Source of the DNA: JAQGMV01 sp046597455
GTDB lineage: Bacteria > Pseudomonadota > Gammaproteobacteria > Burkholderiales > SG8-41
Assembly (NCBI GenBank): GCA_046597455.1
Contig: JBKJKJ010000485.1
Span: forward strand, 1-30,939
Length of the DNA stretch: 30,939 nt
Reading direction: 5' to 3'
The position numbers and the translations under genes were made by a program. The notes under the pieces are model-generated. The model saw nothing but the letters and a program-made list of their open reading frames with translations, was not told the DNA's origin and searched no databases. Below, piece by piece: positions 8,132-15,031 of the stretch (positions are counted from its first letter, which is position 1; each line of letters begins with the position of its first letter).

Positions 8132-8857
8132 ATGAGCGACGGGAAAACGGACCCGCAGCGCATGACGCGCAGGCGGGCGCTTGCTGCGATAGGCGCGGGG
8201 AGCGCGCTCGCTGCGGTCTCACCGTGGGCGCGCACCGCGCAAAAATACGACCCGCTGGCGTGCATCGTGCGCCCGCAGCAGATCGAGGGGCCGTATTTCG
8301 TCGACGAGCGGCTCAATCGCTCGGACATCCGCTCCGATCCGGTGACCAGGGTGGTGAGCCACGGCGTGCCGCTGTACCTCACCTTCAGGGTTGCGCGCAC
8401 GGAAGGCAGCGGCTGCCTGCCGCTGACTGCCGCGCACGTGGACGTGTGGCAATGCGACGCGGAGGGCCTGTATTCCGACACCGACGATTTTCAGGAAGAC
8501 ACGACCGGTTTCAAGTTCCTTCGCGGCTATCAGCTCACCGACCGGCACGGCGTCGCGAACTTCACAACCATCTACCCCGGCTGGTATCCCGGGCGGACGG
8601 TGCACATACACTTCAAGATCCGCATCGGGCCGCACGGTAAAGGCGCGGGGGGCCGGGAGTTCACGTCCCAGATCTACTTCGACGATGCGCTGACCGACAT
8701 CGTACACGCGCAGTCGCCGTATTCGAGCCGCGGCCCGCGCAAGGTGCGCAACAATCGGGACCTCGTTTCGCTCATCGGCAGGAGCAGGCTGATCATGCCT
8801 TTGCGCGAAGAAAAAAAGGGATACGCAGGAACGTTCGATATCGCTTTGGACCTGTAG
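8132..8857 (+). CDS. Exported intradiol ring-cleavage dioxygenase (protocatechuate 3,4-dioxygenase-like)
   Basis: A 241-aa protein. Residues 11-35 look like a Tat signal: TRRRALAAIGAGSALAAV with twin arginines and a moderately hydrophobic core. The catalytic domain has the family entry motif QQIEGPYFVDE. Probable ferric ligands are Tyr114 in EGLYSDTDD, a Tyr in IYPGWYPGR (148 or 152), and His158 and His160 in RTVHIHFK. Family members open catecholic rings between the two hydroxyls using Fe(III) and O2. The ATG at 8132 follows GAAGGG and is preferred over an upstream in-frame ATG at 8087 that lacks a Shine-Dalgarno sequence. It is divergent from the ThDP enzyme. Export suggests periplasmic action on aromatic or lignin-derived compounds. 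Confidence 0.88.
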   Translation: MSDGKTDPQRMTRRRALAAIGAGSALAAVSPWARTAQKYDPLACIVRPQQIEGPYFVDERLNRSDIRSDPVTRVVSHGVPLYLTFRVARTEGSGCLPLTAAHVDVWQCDAEGLYSDTDDFQEDTTGFKFLRGYQLTDRHGVANFTTIYPGWYPGRTVHIHFKIRIGPHGKGAGGREFTSQIYFDDALTDIVHAQSPYSSRGPRKVRNNRDLVSLIGRSRLIMPLREEKKGYAGTFDIALDL

Positions 8858-8877
8858 GCGGCCTTGAACCAGGCCGC
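8858..8877 (+). terminator. Hairpin just after the dioxygenase stop codon
   Basis: GCGGCCT-TGAACC-AGGCCGC forms a 7-bp perfect stem immediately after the TAG at 8855-8857. No T-run follows, so it is at best a weak or Rho-assisted terminator. Confidence 0.3.
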
Positions 8878-8882
8878 CCGCC

Positions 8883-9023
8883 CTTAAGGCGACTCTGAAT
8901 AAGTCCTGGTGGACCCGTCAGCGTCATTCTGGCGAAGGGCCAGAATCCATTTCGATCACAACGTTAACCATGGATGCCGGCGTACGCCAGCATGACGATG
9001 AGGTTGTTCAGAGCGTCCTTAAG
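8883..9023. repeat. MITE-like nested palindromic repeat
   Basis: This 141-bp element sits between the convergent dioxygenase and transglutaminase genes. Outer arms: CTTAAGG(CGA)CTCTGAATAA at 8883-8902 against the reverse complement of TTGTTCAGAGCGTCCTTAAG at 9004-9023. Inner arms: CGTCATTCTGGCGAAGGGCC from 8922, pairing with TGGATGCCGGCGTACGCCAG at 8971 and onward through CATGACG to 8997. No coding frame lies within it. The inner CGTCATTC/GGATGCC pattern resembles dispersed repeats that are common in betaproteobacterial genomes. It could also act as a bidirectional terminator. Confidence 0.7.
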
Positions 9024-9060
9024 CGCCTGGTGCAAACCCCCAGGACCGTTCGAGTCGAAC

Positions 9061-9089
9061 GTGACGCGGTGACACGGTGACAGCGTGAA
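9061..9089. repeat. Short direct repeats, GTGAC every 8 bp
   Basis: Three copies of GTGAC at 8-bp intervals (GTGACGCG, GTGACACG, GTGACAGC) are followed by a diverged GTGAAGGG. They lie in the intergenic stretch just beyond the transglutaminase stop codon. No function is evident. Confidence 0.45.
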
Positions 9090-9113
9090 GGGCAACGGCG
9101 TGCCGCTGCGAAT

Positions 9114-10043
9114 CTATTGCTGGTCTGCGCTGAACCTGACCACCTTGGTCGCGTCCAGCCGTTTCGACAAATCGATCGGATCGCCGACGCGCACCTGACT
9201 GTGATCGACCTGGTACGCCCACACTTCGAAGCCGGTGAGGCGGCCCGTGCCATAGAGGGTCGAGAACGCGCCGTCGACGGCGTCGAGGCCGTGCGCGATC
9301 TTGATGCGCCCGATGCGCGGGGTGTTGTAGCGGGCGTCGTAGGCATGCCAGTGCCCGCCGAGATACACCTCGAAGTAGGCATGGAAATCCATCGTCAGGT
9401 CAGGCACGTCCACGGCAATTTCCGCGATGTGCCCCGAGACGTAGCGGGCCGGATAGCTCAACGCGCGGCACAGGGCGACGCCCACGTGCGCCAGATCGCG
9501 GCACACGCCATAGCCGCGCTCGACGACATCCCACGCCGAGATGAGCGAGCTTCCCGAGCCGTATCGATATTCGATGTTCCGGTTCGTCCACGCGCAGATC
9601 GCCTGGACCTGTTCGACACCCCGTGGAATGCGACCGAATTCCTGCAGCGCGAACGACATCAGCTTGTCCGAATCGCAGTATCGGCTCGGCATCGTATAGC
9701 GCAGAACCGATATCGGCAGCCGCTCCACGGGGATCACCGCGTTCGGCAAACCGTGGTTGTCCGGCACGCTCGGCACACTGAAGACGGCATCGTGCAGGAT
9801 CTTGCTGCGGCCCGGCATCACCATCAGGCGAAAAACGATATTGCCGTGGGTATCCGCGTCCTGCTGCATCGGCATGCCGGCGCCGAAGACGAGCTTTTCT
9901 TCGAGGAGGAGCTGACGAACGCCGAGCCGCGGTTTGATCACCAGAAAAAGCGGCGCCTGGGCGCTCGCCTCATACACCAGCGCGCACCCCACACGAACCG
10001 TGAGGTCCAGCGGTGGAGACTCGAGCGGGGAAGGCGCACTCAT
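9114..10043 (-). CDS. Transglutaminase-like cysteine protease family protein
   Basis: A 309-aa protein. The N-terminal ~110 residues form a beta-rich domain seen in bacterial transglutaminase-like proteins. The C-terminal half is the transglut_core domain with a complete triad: Cys181 in GYGVCRDLAH, His221 in MDFHAYFEVY and Asp236 in AYDARYN. There is no signal peptide, so it is probably cytoplasmic. Proteins of this type act as peptidases or amide-forming enzymes; bacterial substrates are mostly unknown. The ATG at 10043 lacks a clear Shine-Dalgarno sequence, which leaves the start somewhat uncertain. It lies 72 bp downstream of the selenoprotein gene on the same strand, with a strong hairpin between them, so separate transcription is plausible. 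Confidence 0.88.
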   Translation of the reverse strand: MSAPSPLESPPLDLTVRVGCALVYEASAQAPLFLVIKPRLGVRQLLLEEKLVFGAGMPMQQDADTHGNIVFRLMVMPGRSKILHDAVFSVPSVPDNHGLPNAVIPVERLPISVLRYTMPSRYCDSDKLMSFALQEFGRIPRGVEQVQAICAWTNRNIEYRYGSGSSLISAWDVVERGYGVCRDLAHVGVALCRALSYPARYVSGHIAEIAVDVPDLTMDFHAYFEVYLGGHWHAYDARYNTPRIGRIKIAHGLDAVDGAFSTLYGTGRLTGFEVWAYQVDHSQVRVGDPIDLSKRLDATKVVRFSADQQ

Positions 10044-10074
10044 GCTGCAACTATCGGTGAGCGGGCGGGGGAAA

Positions 10075-10097
10075 GCGCTGCGGCTTCCCCGCAGCGC
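10075..10097 (-). terminator. Probable terminator hairpin after the selenoprotein gene
   Basis: GCGCTGCGG-N5-CCGCAGCGC is a perfect 9-bp GC-rich stem with a 5-nt loop. On the minus strand it starts 18 nt after the stop codon at 10116 and is followed by TTTCCCCC, a short T-run. It may end the selenoprotein transcript before the transglutaminase gene. Confidence 0.5.
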
Positions 10098-10115
10098 CCT
10101 CGTGACGTCGCTGCG

Positions 10116-11843
10116 CTATATCCTGCACTCGTCGGAGCCGCACCCCAGATCGCGATCCGCCGCCGCAAGCAGCCGGTCAAACGTCTCGGGCACCCGTACG
10201 ACCCTACCGTGCACGCGCACGCCCGTGCCTTGCAGCCAGTAGGCGTGCGTGGGGTGCGAGCCCCCCGCGACGACGAACACGATGTTCTCGGGCTTCAACG
10301 TAACGGGCCACGGATCCTGCTTGATGCTGTCCCGCGTAATCGGGCTGGAATCGATCTCGAACCACGAGAGTGCACCGCCGCGCTTGAGGTGCTCGAGCGG
10401 AATCTTCGAGTTCTCGAACAGGAAATCGCGCAGCTTCTGCTTGTTCCATCCCTGCTCGGCCATCATCTGCGCAACGACTCGCGGCACGATCATCATTCCC
10501 GGCGTGCCTTTCTCGTAACCCATGAGACCGCCGAGATTGGGCGTGCGCATGTAATCGGCCATGCGCCACAGGCCCTGCAGCACGTCTTCTTCAGGCGTCT
10601 CCTTCCGGGCGCTGCGCCGACGCACGTTGGTCACACCACTCGCGAACAGCAACGAGACTGAATTCGTCCCGGGCTCGTATCCGTGCCGCTCGGTCGCGTG
10701 CGGCAGCCAGCCTTCGGGCAAGCCCTCTTCGTCCTCGGCAAAAACGACGTTGGTGTAGCGCATCGCGCCCCAGATCGCCATCGTGCCGACACCGGGAACC
10801 GCGCCGCCGACGTTCTGCTGCAGCAGGCGCAGCGCGCGCCCGATACTGCCGCCCGCGGGCTGCTGGGGGTCGGGGCCGAGACAGCCGAAGCCCGAGTTGA
10901 GCCGGATCTGTTTGGCGATGGGACCGTTCACGATCACCACCGGAAACGGCGCGCCGGAAGTGGCCTGCAACTGGTCGAAGTTCGAATCGGCTTCGAGTGC
11001 CGCTTCGACGGCGGCGACGAGCACCGGCAGGTATTCGGGACGCCCCCCGGCCATCGCAAGCGCAATGGCGCACGTCTCGATCGTCGTCACACCGCCTCGA
11101 GGTGGAAACTTGCCGAGCGGGTGAGTGCGGGGCAGCGCACTACCCTGCAATATCCAATCGACGCGCTCGCGCGTCGCCGGCCACAGCGGCAGCCCGTCAC
11201 CCCACAGGTTGGTGAGGAGCAGGTTGTTCGCCTTGACCATCGCGTCTTCATAGGACGTGCCCTCGACGCTCAGCATTTTGGCGCTGCCGCTGCTCTGCTC
11301 GAACGCCGACTTCCATTTCGTGAGCCCGTTGTAGAACTCGCGCTTGCGCAACTCGAGCGCGGCGATGTCGCTGCCGGGCAGAAACATGTCGATCGGGAAC
11401 GTGACCATCGAGGCATCGGGGGCGAGGCCCAAGCCGGAGACGGCATTTTTCATCACACCTACGAAATCCGACCGCGTGAGCGTGACGGTGGGAATTCCGA
11501 GGCTTTCTATCCTAGCGGCTGCACGGCCGCATGCTGTGGCGCAGGCCCCTCAACTCGCGTTGCCGACGATGACGGCGTCGACGCCGCTTTTCAGCACCGC
11601 CGCGGCAGTCTCTTCGGTCCCGATGAGCAGGTTACCCTGCGGATAGGCGTCCACCGGCAGCACTTCAACACCTTTGAAATCCTGCTCTAGCAGGCCTTTG
11701 AGCGCAGGCATCATGCGATACGCCTGCCACTGGTCGTTGGTGACGAGTCCGATGCGCTTGCCTTCGAGCGTATCGAGCCGGGGTGCGTGCGGAACGCTGA
11801 CTTCGAGCGCGCCGGACGGATCGTGGAATTCGAGTGTGACCAT
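10116..11843 (-). CDS. UGSC family selenoprotein with in-frame UGA (selenocysteine 98) and a long C-terminal region
   Basis: One frame of 575 residues is broken only by TGA at 11550-11552. The ATG at 11843 has a strong GGAGG 6 nt upstream. Residues 1-97 (MVTLEFHDPSG... to VDAVIVGNAS) lead into the UGA. The same frame continues without another stop: U98-G99-A100-C101-A-T-A-C105, then ESLGIPTVTL, then about 445 residues to 10116. The U-G-x-C context is the hallmark of the UGSC (seleno)protein family, where Sec or Cys occupies the first position. A SECIS-like hairpin follows the UGA. The downstream half alone would have to start at GTG/ATG near 11456 with no good Shine-Dalgarno sequence and would lose the motif. 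The long C-terminal region (with VVIVNGPIAKQI and VVAGGSHPTHAYW) belongs to no family I recognise. Reaction unknown; UxxC suggests thiol/selenol redox chemistry. A decayed Cys gene is the main alternative. Confidence 0.82.
11515..11552 (-). promoter_or_regulatory. Bacterial SECIS-like stem-loop following the Sec UGA
   Basis: In the minus-strand mRNA the UGA (11552-11550) is followed after 19 nt by GCGGC-CGUGCA-GCCGC (11530-11515): a perfect 5-bp stem with a 6-nt loop. The loop has G at its second position followed by U. The loop begins 24 nt after the UGA. Bacterial SECIS elements typically have a small apical loop with an early G (often GU), placed roughly 16-37 nt after the UGA, so position and loop fit. 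The lower part of the stem is imperfect (U-U and A-A mismatches, then C-G). In bacteria this structure would bind SelB. Confidence 0.65.
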
Positions 11844-11866
11844 GGAACCTCCATCGGGTTGATGCG

Positions 11867-11915
11867 GAATGACGAATGCGGAATGCTGAACGCCGTGACC
11901 GTCATTCGGGCGAAG
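11867..11915. repeat. Degenerate copy of the CGTCATTC repeat half
   Basis: Between the amidohydrolase and selenoprotein genes, CGTCATTCGGGCGAAG (11900-11915) matches 15 of 16 bases of the inner arm at 8922-8937 (CGTCATTCTGGCGAAG). An inverted partner, GAATGACG, lies at 11867-11874, and GCGGAATG occurs twice nearby. This looks like a second, decayed member of the repeat at 8883-9023. Confidence 0.5.
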
Positions 11916-11946
11916 ATTACGGGCGTTCGGGCGTTTATGTCCCTGC

Positions 11947-11966
11947 CCACAACTATTGTGGCACAA
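11947..11966. promoter_or_regulatory. Overlapping palindromes, possible operator
   Basis: CCACAA-CTA-TTGTGG (11947-11961) is a perfect 6-bp inverted repeat. The right arm overlaps a second one, TTGTG-G-CACAA (11956-11966), giving alternating half-sites CACAA/TTGTG/CACAA. It lies about 104 bp upstream of the selenoprotein start and 16 bp beyond the amidohydrolase stop codon. A dimeric regulator site is possible; no regulator is identified. Confidence 0.35.
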
Positions 11967-11981
11967 GGATACCCCACTGCC

Positions 11982-13589
11982 TTACTGGGCTCGCGAGGCG
12001 GACTTCCCCGGCCCGTAGAGCACGCGACCCGGCCGCTCTGCGGTCATGGCGCCGTTCTCGTAGACGATCCGCCCGTTGACGATCACGCGCGAGTAGCCTT
12101 CGGCATACTGGTGCGGCTTCTCGAACGTCGCGGCGTCGCGCACGCGAGCCAGATCGAAAATCGCCATATCCGCTTTCATGCCCGGGCGCAGCACACCGCG
12201 GTCGGTGAGCCCGATGCGCATCGCCGGCATGGACGACATCCTGCGCACCGCGTCTTCCAGCGTGAGCACTTTGCGCTCGCGCACATAGACCGCGAGCACG
12301 CGGGCGAACGCCCCGTAGCTGCGTGGATGCGGGACGCCGCGCCCGAAGATCGGCACCTCGCCGTCGGAGGCGACCATGGTCGCCGGGTGGACGATGATGC
12401 GCAGCAGGTCGTCCTCGCCCATCGCGTGGAACACCGCGCCGCAGCTTCCGTTGTCGATCAGCCACGCGACGACCTCGGCCGCATTCTCGGGCGTCGGGGC
12501 GAGCCCGCGCGCCTGCGCGATCTGGGCGAGGTTTCTGCCGGCCAGTGCCGCGTCCCACCCGCACTGCGACACCACGACGTTCGCCGGGTCGCCTGCGCCG
12601 CGCTCGGTGCGGATGAGCTCGGCGGTCGCCGCCCTGATCTTCGCGCGGGTCGAGGGGTCTTTCAGCCGCTTTTGTGTTTCCCGCAGCCCGCCTTCGAGCG
12701 CCCAGCCCGGAAGCAACCCCGCGTGTATCGAGGTGCTGGCCGCGGTATACGGATACTGGTCGATCGTCACGTCGACGCCGCGCGCGCGCGCTTCATCGAT
12801 GAGCTTGAGGGTCTCGACCGTCTTGCCCCAGTTCGCCTTGCCGATCACTTTATGATGCGAAACCTGGGTCGGCACGCCGCCGCGCTCGCCGATCGCGATC
12901 GTCTCCCTGACGCTGTCGAGGATCTTCGATGCTTCGTCGCGCAGGTGTGACGTATGCAGCCCGCGATACGGGCTCACGACTTTCTGCAGCTCGATCACTT
13001 CGGCCATCGGAGTAAATTTTCCGGGTATGTAATAGAGCCCGGTACTCATACCGAACGCGCCGTCGCGCATCGCCTGCGCGACGAGCCCGCGCATCCGGGT
13101 CAATTCGTCGGCCGTCGAAGCCCGGTCGGCGAGCCCCACCACCGCTTCGCGTATCGCGCCCTGCCCGACGAAGCTGCCGATGTTGAGCGATTTGCGCAGC
13201 GCTTCCAGTCTGTCGAGAAAAGGCCTGAGCGGGACCGGGGAGCTGCCGTCGGGACCTTCCATGATCGTCGTGACACCCTGGCGCACGTAGTTGTCGGCGG
13301 TGGGCACCTCGAAGATCCCGCGCATGGCGTGCGTGTGCAGGTCGACGAAGCCGGGCGAGACGACCTGGCCGTCGACGTCGATGACGCGCAGGGCCGCCGT
13401 TTCGATGGCAGGTGCGATCCGCACGATCGTGTCGCCTCGCACCGCGATGTCTGCGCGGTACCACGGGTTGCCGGTCCCGTCGACGACGCGGGCGTTGCGC
13501 AGCACGAGGTCGTAAGGCGCCTCGGCGGCGTGAGCGCCCAGCGCGCACCAGGACAGCGCCAGCAGCGCGCGCTTCAACCCACACTGCAT
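11982..13589 (-). CDS. Exported D-aminoacylase / N-acyl-D-amino-acid deacylase family amidohydrolase
   Basis: A 535-aa protein. Residues 1-22 are a Sec signal peptide (MQCGLKRALLALSWCALGAHA). The amidohydrolase fold shows the metal motif DLHTHA (His85, His87), His215 in TSHLRDEAS, His245 in SHHK and Asp409 in VASDGE. These spacings match the characterised D-aminoacylase of Alcaligenes (H67/H69, H220, H250, D366, recalled). The zinc Cys of that enzyme aligns with Asp114 in TTIMEGPDGSS, so the tight site is altered. The ATG at 13589 has AGGAGA 7 nt upstream; the longer frame to 13682 lacks this. Likely a periplasmic hydrolase of acylated D-amino acids or related amides. It precedes the selenoprotein gene by 138 bp on the same strand. 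Confidence 0.88.
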   Translation of the reverse strand: MQCGLKRALLALSWCALGAHAAEAPYDLVLRNARVVDGTGNPWYRADIAVRGDTIVRIAPAIETAALRVIDVDGQVVSPGFVDLHTHAMRGIFEVPTADNYVRQGVTTIMEGPDGSSPVPLRPFLDRLEALRKSLNIGSFVGQGAIREAVVGLADRASTADELTRMRGLVAQAMRDGAFGMSTGLYYIPGKFTPMAEVIELQKVVSPYRGLHTSHLRDEASKILDSVRETIAIGERGGVPTQVSHHKVIGKANWGKTVETLKLIDEARARGVDVTIDQYPYTAASTSIHAGLLPGWALEGGLRETQKRLKDPSTRAKIRAATAELIRTERGAGDPANVVVSQCGWDAALAGRNLAQIAQARGLAPTPENAAEVVAWLIDNGSCGAVFHAMGEDDLLRIIVHPATMVASDGEVPIFGRGVPHPRSYGAFARVLAVYVRERKVLTLEDAVRRMSSMPAMRIGLTDRGVLRPGMKADMAIFDLARVRDAATFEKPHQYAEGYSRVIVNGRIVYENGAMTAERPGRVLYGPGKSASRAQ

Positions 13590-13632
13590 CGTTCTCTCCT
13601 GCGCTCGAGCGACATTGCGCTGTGCCCTGAAT

Positions 13633-13860
13633 CTAGCAATCGTTCGACACGCGTATTGCCGGGCGCCTGAAGGCGGGCGCAATGCATATTCGACGGTTGC
13701 GCTGCGACTCGATGTCGAGTCGACGCGTGTAGCCTCCCTTGGCGAACCCCAGATCGGTCAGCACCGCGCGAAACTGGTCGGCCTGCTCCTTGAGATAAGG
13801 TTTGGCCTCCTGGCTCTTCATGAAGTTGGGCTCGAGGTCATTCTTCCACCGTTCACGCAG
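13633..13860 (-). pseudogene. Relic of a Bug/TctC-type substrate-binding protein gene (C-terminal fragment)
   Basis: In one frame the sequence reads TDLRERWKNDLEPNFMKSQ, then EAKPYLKEQADQFRAVLTDL and GFAKGGY, then about 30 residues with no pattern. The segment with W, LE, KPYL-EQ and VLTDLGFAK resembles the C-terminal helix of TctC proteins; compare the ending of the intact tctC in this window, YAKYLAEERENLTTLLKSIG. In-frame TAG and TGA codons sit immediately upstream, overlapping the 3' end of the Gfo/Idh gene, so the rest of the gene is gone. No ribosome-binding site supports the internal ATG at 13821. I infer a deletion that fused the tail of a lost tctC gene next to the oxidoreductase gene. 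Confidence 0.6.
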
Positions 13861-13861
13861 G

Positions 13862-14947
13862 TCAGTTCACTAACGGCAGGTCGATCACTTTTCGCGTGCG
13901 CAGCGACTGCTCGATCGCGCCGGTGATCTCCACCACTTTCCGGGCATCGGAAGCGGTCGCCAGATGACACGGGCGACCCATGGACAGGTGATCGAGCCAT
14001 GCGCGCGTCTCGGTGGCCACAGGCCCATGGAATTCGCCGAGCGCCCAGTCACCGGGTGTGCCGCTGCCGAGAAAAACCATGTTGGCGCGGTGATTTGGAA
14101 TGTAGACGTGCTCCGCGCCCTGCTCGCTGTACATAAGCTGGTCGGTGTGATCGTCGTCGAGCAGCATCACCCCCTCGGCTCCGAGGAGCTCGACGCGTGC
14201 GGCGTGACCCAGCGCAGGGTATTTCGCCGGAAGCGCGTAACTCACGCCGAGATTCGCTACTGCGCCGTCCGCGTAAGTGAGCAGCACGCCGACCACATCC
14301 GGCGCGTCGTAGCCGCTGTCGTGGATCACGCCACGCTGCCCGCGCGCCACCACTTCGACGACTTCGTTGCCGGCGAGCAGCCAGTTCAGAAGATCGATGT
14401 AATAGGTGAGCCCCGAGACCGGATTGCTTTGCGCCGGCATGCGCTTCAATGTCTGCATCGCCTGCGAGCGCGAGTTGTAGACACGCGCCGCAGCGCCCGT
14501 GATGCGGCCCAGCCGCCCCTGCACGATTTGCTCTTTCGCGATGAGATAGCGCTTCTTGAAGCGTCGGCTGTAGCCCACGTGCAGGCTGCCTTTGCTCTTG
14601 CGGGCTGCGGCGATCATGCGGTCGGCGGTCTCGCGATCGGTTGCGATCGGTTTCTCGACCAGCACGTGCCTGCCGAGCTCGAGCGCCTGCAGTACCGGCT
14701 CCTCGTGCTCGACTTCCAGGGTGGACACGATGACGGCATTCACTTCGGGTCGCGACATCGCCTCCAGGTTGTCGGCGCAGTGAAACTGCGCACCGACGCG
14801 CTCCGCGAGCGCCCCCGCGCGCGCGGCATCGCGATCGGACACGGCGATGAAACGAACACCGGCGTGCGCGGCGGCCATGACGGCGCGGAGCGTCCCGATA
14901 CGGCCGGAACCGATCACCGCGATGCCGAGCTCCTTGCGTTGCATCAT
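13862..14947 (-). CDS. Gfo/Idh/MocA family NAD(P)-dependent oxidoreductase
   Basis: A 361-aa protein of typical family length. The N-terminal Rossmann domain begins GIAVIGSGRIGTLRA (GSGRIG, residues 13-18), and the catalytic EKP motif is in HVLVEKPIATD (98-100). The C-terminal alpha/beta domain includes HVGYSRRFKKRY and YYIDLLNWLLAGNEV, the position usually holding the catalytic Asp/His pair (D-x-x-x-W here). The family oxidises or reduces sugars and cyclitols such as myo-inositol. The ATG at 14947 has GGAGG about 6 nt upstream; a second ATG follows directly. It is upstream of, and on the same strand as, the tctC relic and the amidohydrolase gene. Confidence 0.92.
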   Translation of the reverse strand: MMQRKELGIAVIGSGRIGTLRAVMAAAHAGVRFIAVSDRDAARAGALAERVGAQFHCADNLEAMSRPEVNAVIVSTLEVEHEEPVLQALELGRHVLVEKPIATDRETADRMIAAARKSKGSLHVGYSRRFKKRYLIAKEQIVQGRLGRITGAAARVYNSRSQAMQTLKRMPAQSNPVSGLTYYIDLLNWLLAGNEVVEVVARGQRGVIHDSGYDAPDVVGVLLTYADGAVANLGVSYALPAKYPALGHAARVELLGAEGVMLLDDDHTDQLMYSEQGAEHVYIPNHRANMVFLGSGTPGDWALGEFHGPVATETRAWLDHLSMGRPCHLATASDARKVVEITGAIEQSLRTRKVIDLPLVN

Positions 14948-15031
14948 CCTTTGCCTCCGTTCGTATCGCCGCCGTCACGGCGAGAAGCACAACGGCCGGC
15001 AAAGTAAAAATGCCGCCTCGACGGGCGCGTG

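Noticed and set aside
9117..10661. Plus-strand open frame of about 514 codons
   Set aside because: It lies opposite the transglutaminase and selenoprotein genes and shows no recognisable motif.
10116..11843. Two separate genes (11550-11843 and 10116-11456) instead of one
   Set aside because: Both are in the same frame with no other stop between them. The UGSC motif spans the UGA, and the second part lacks a good ribosome-binding site.
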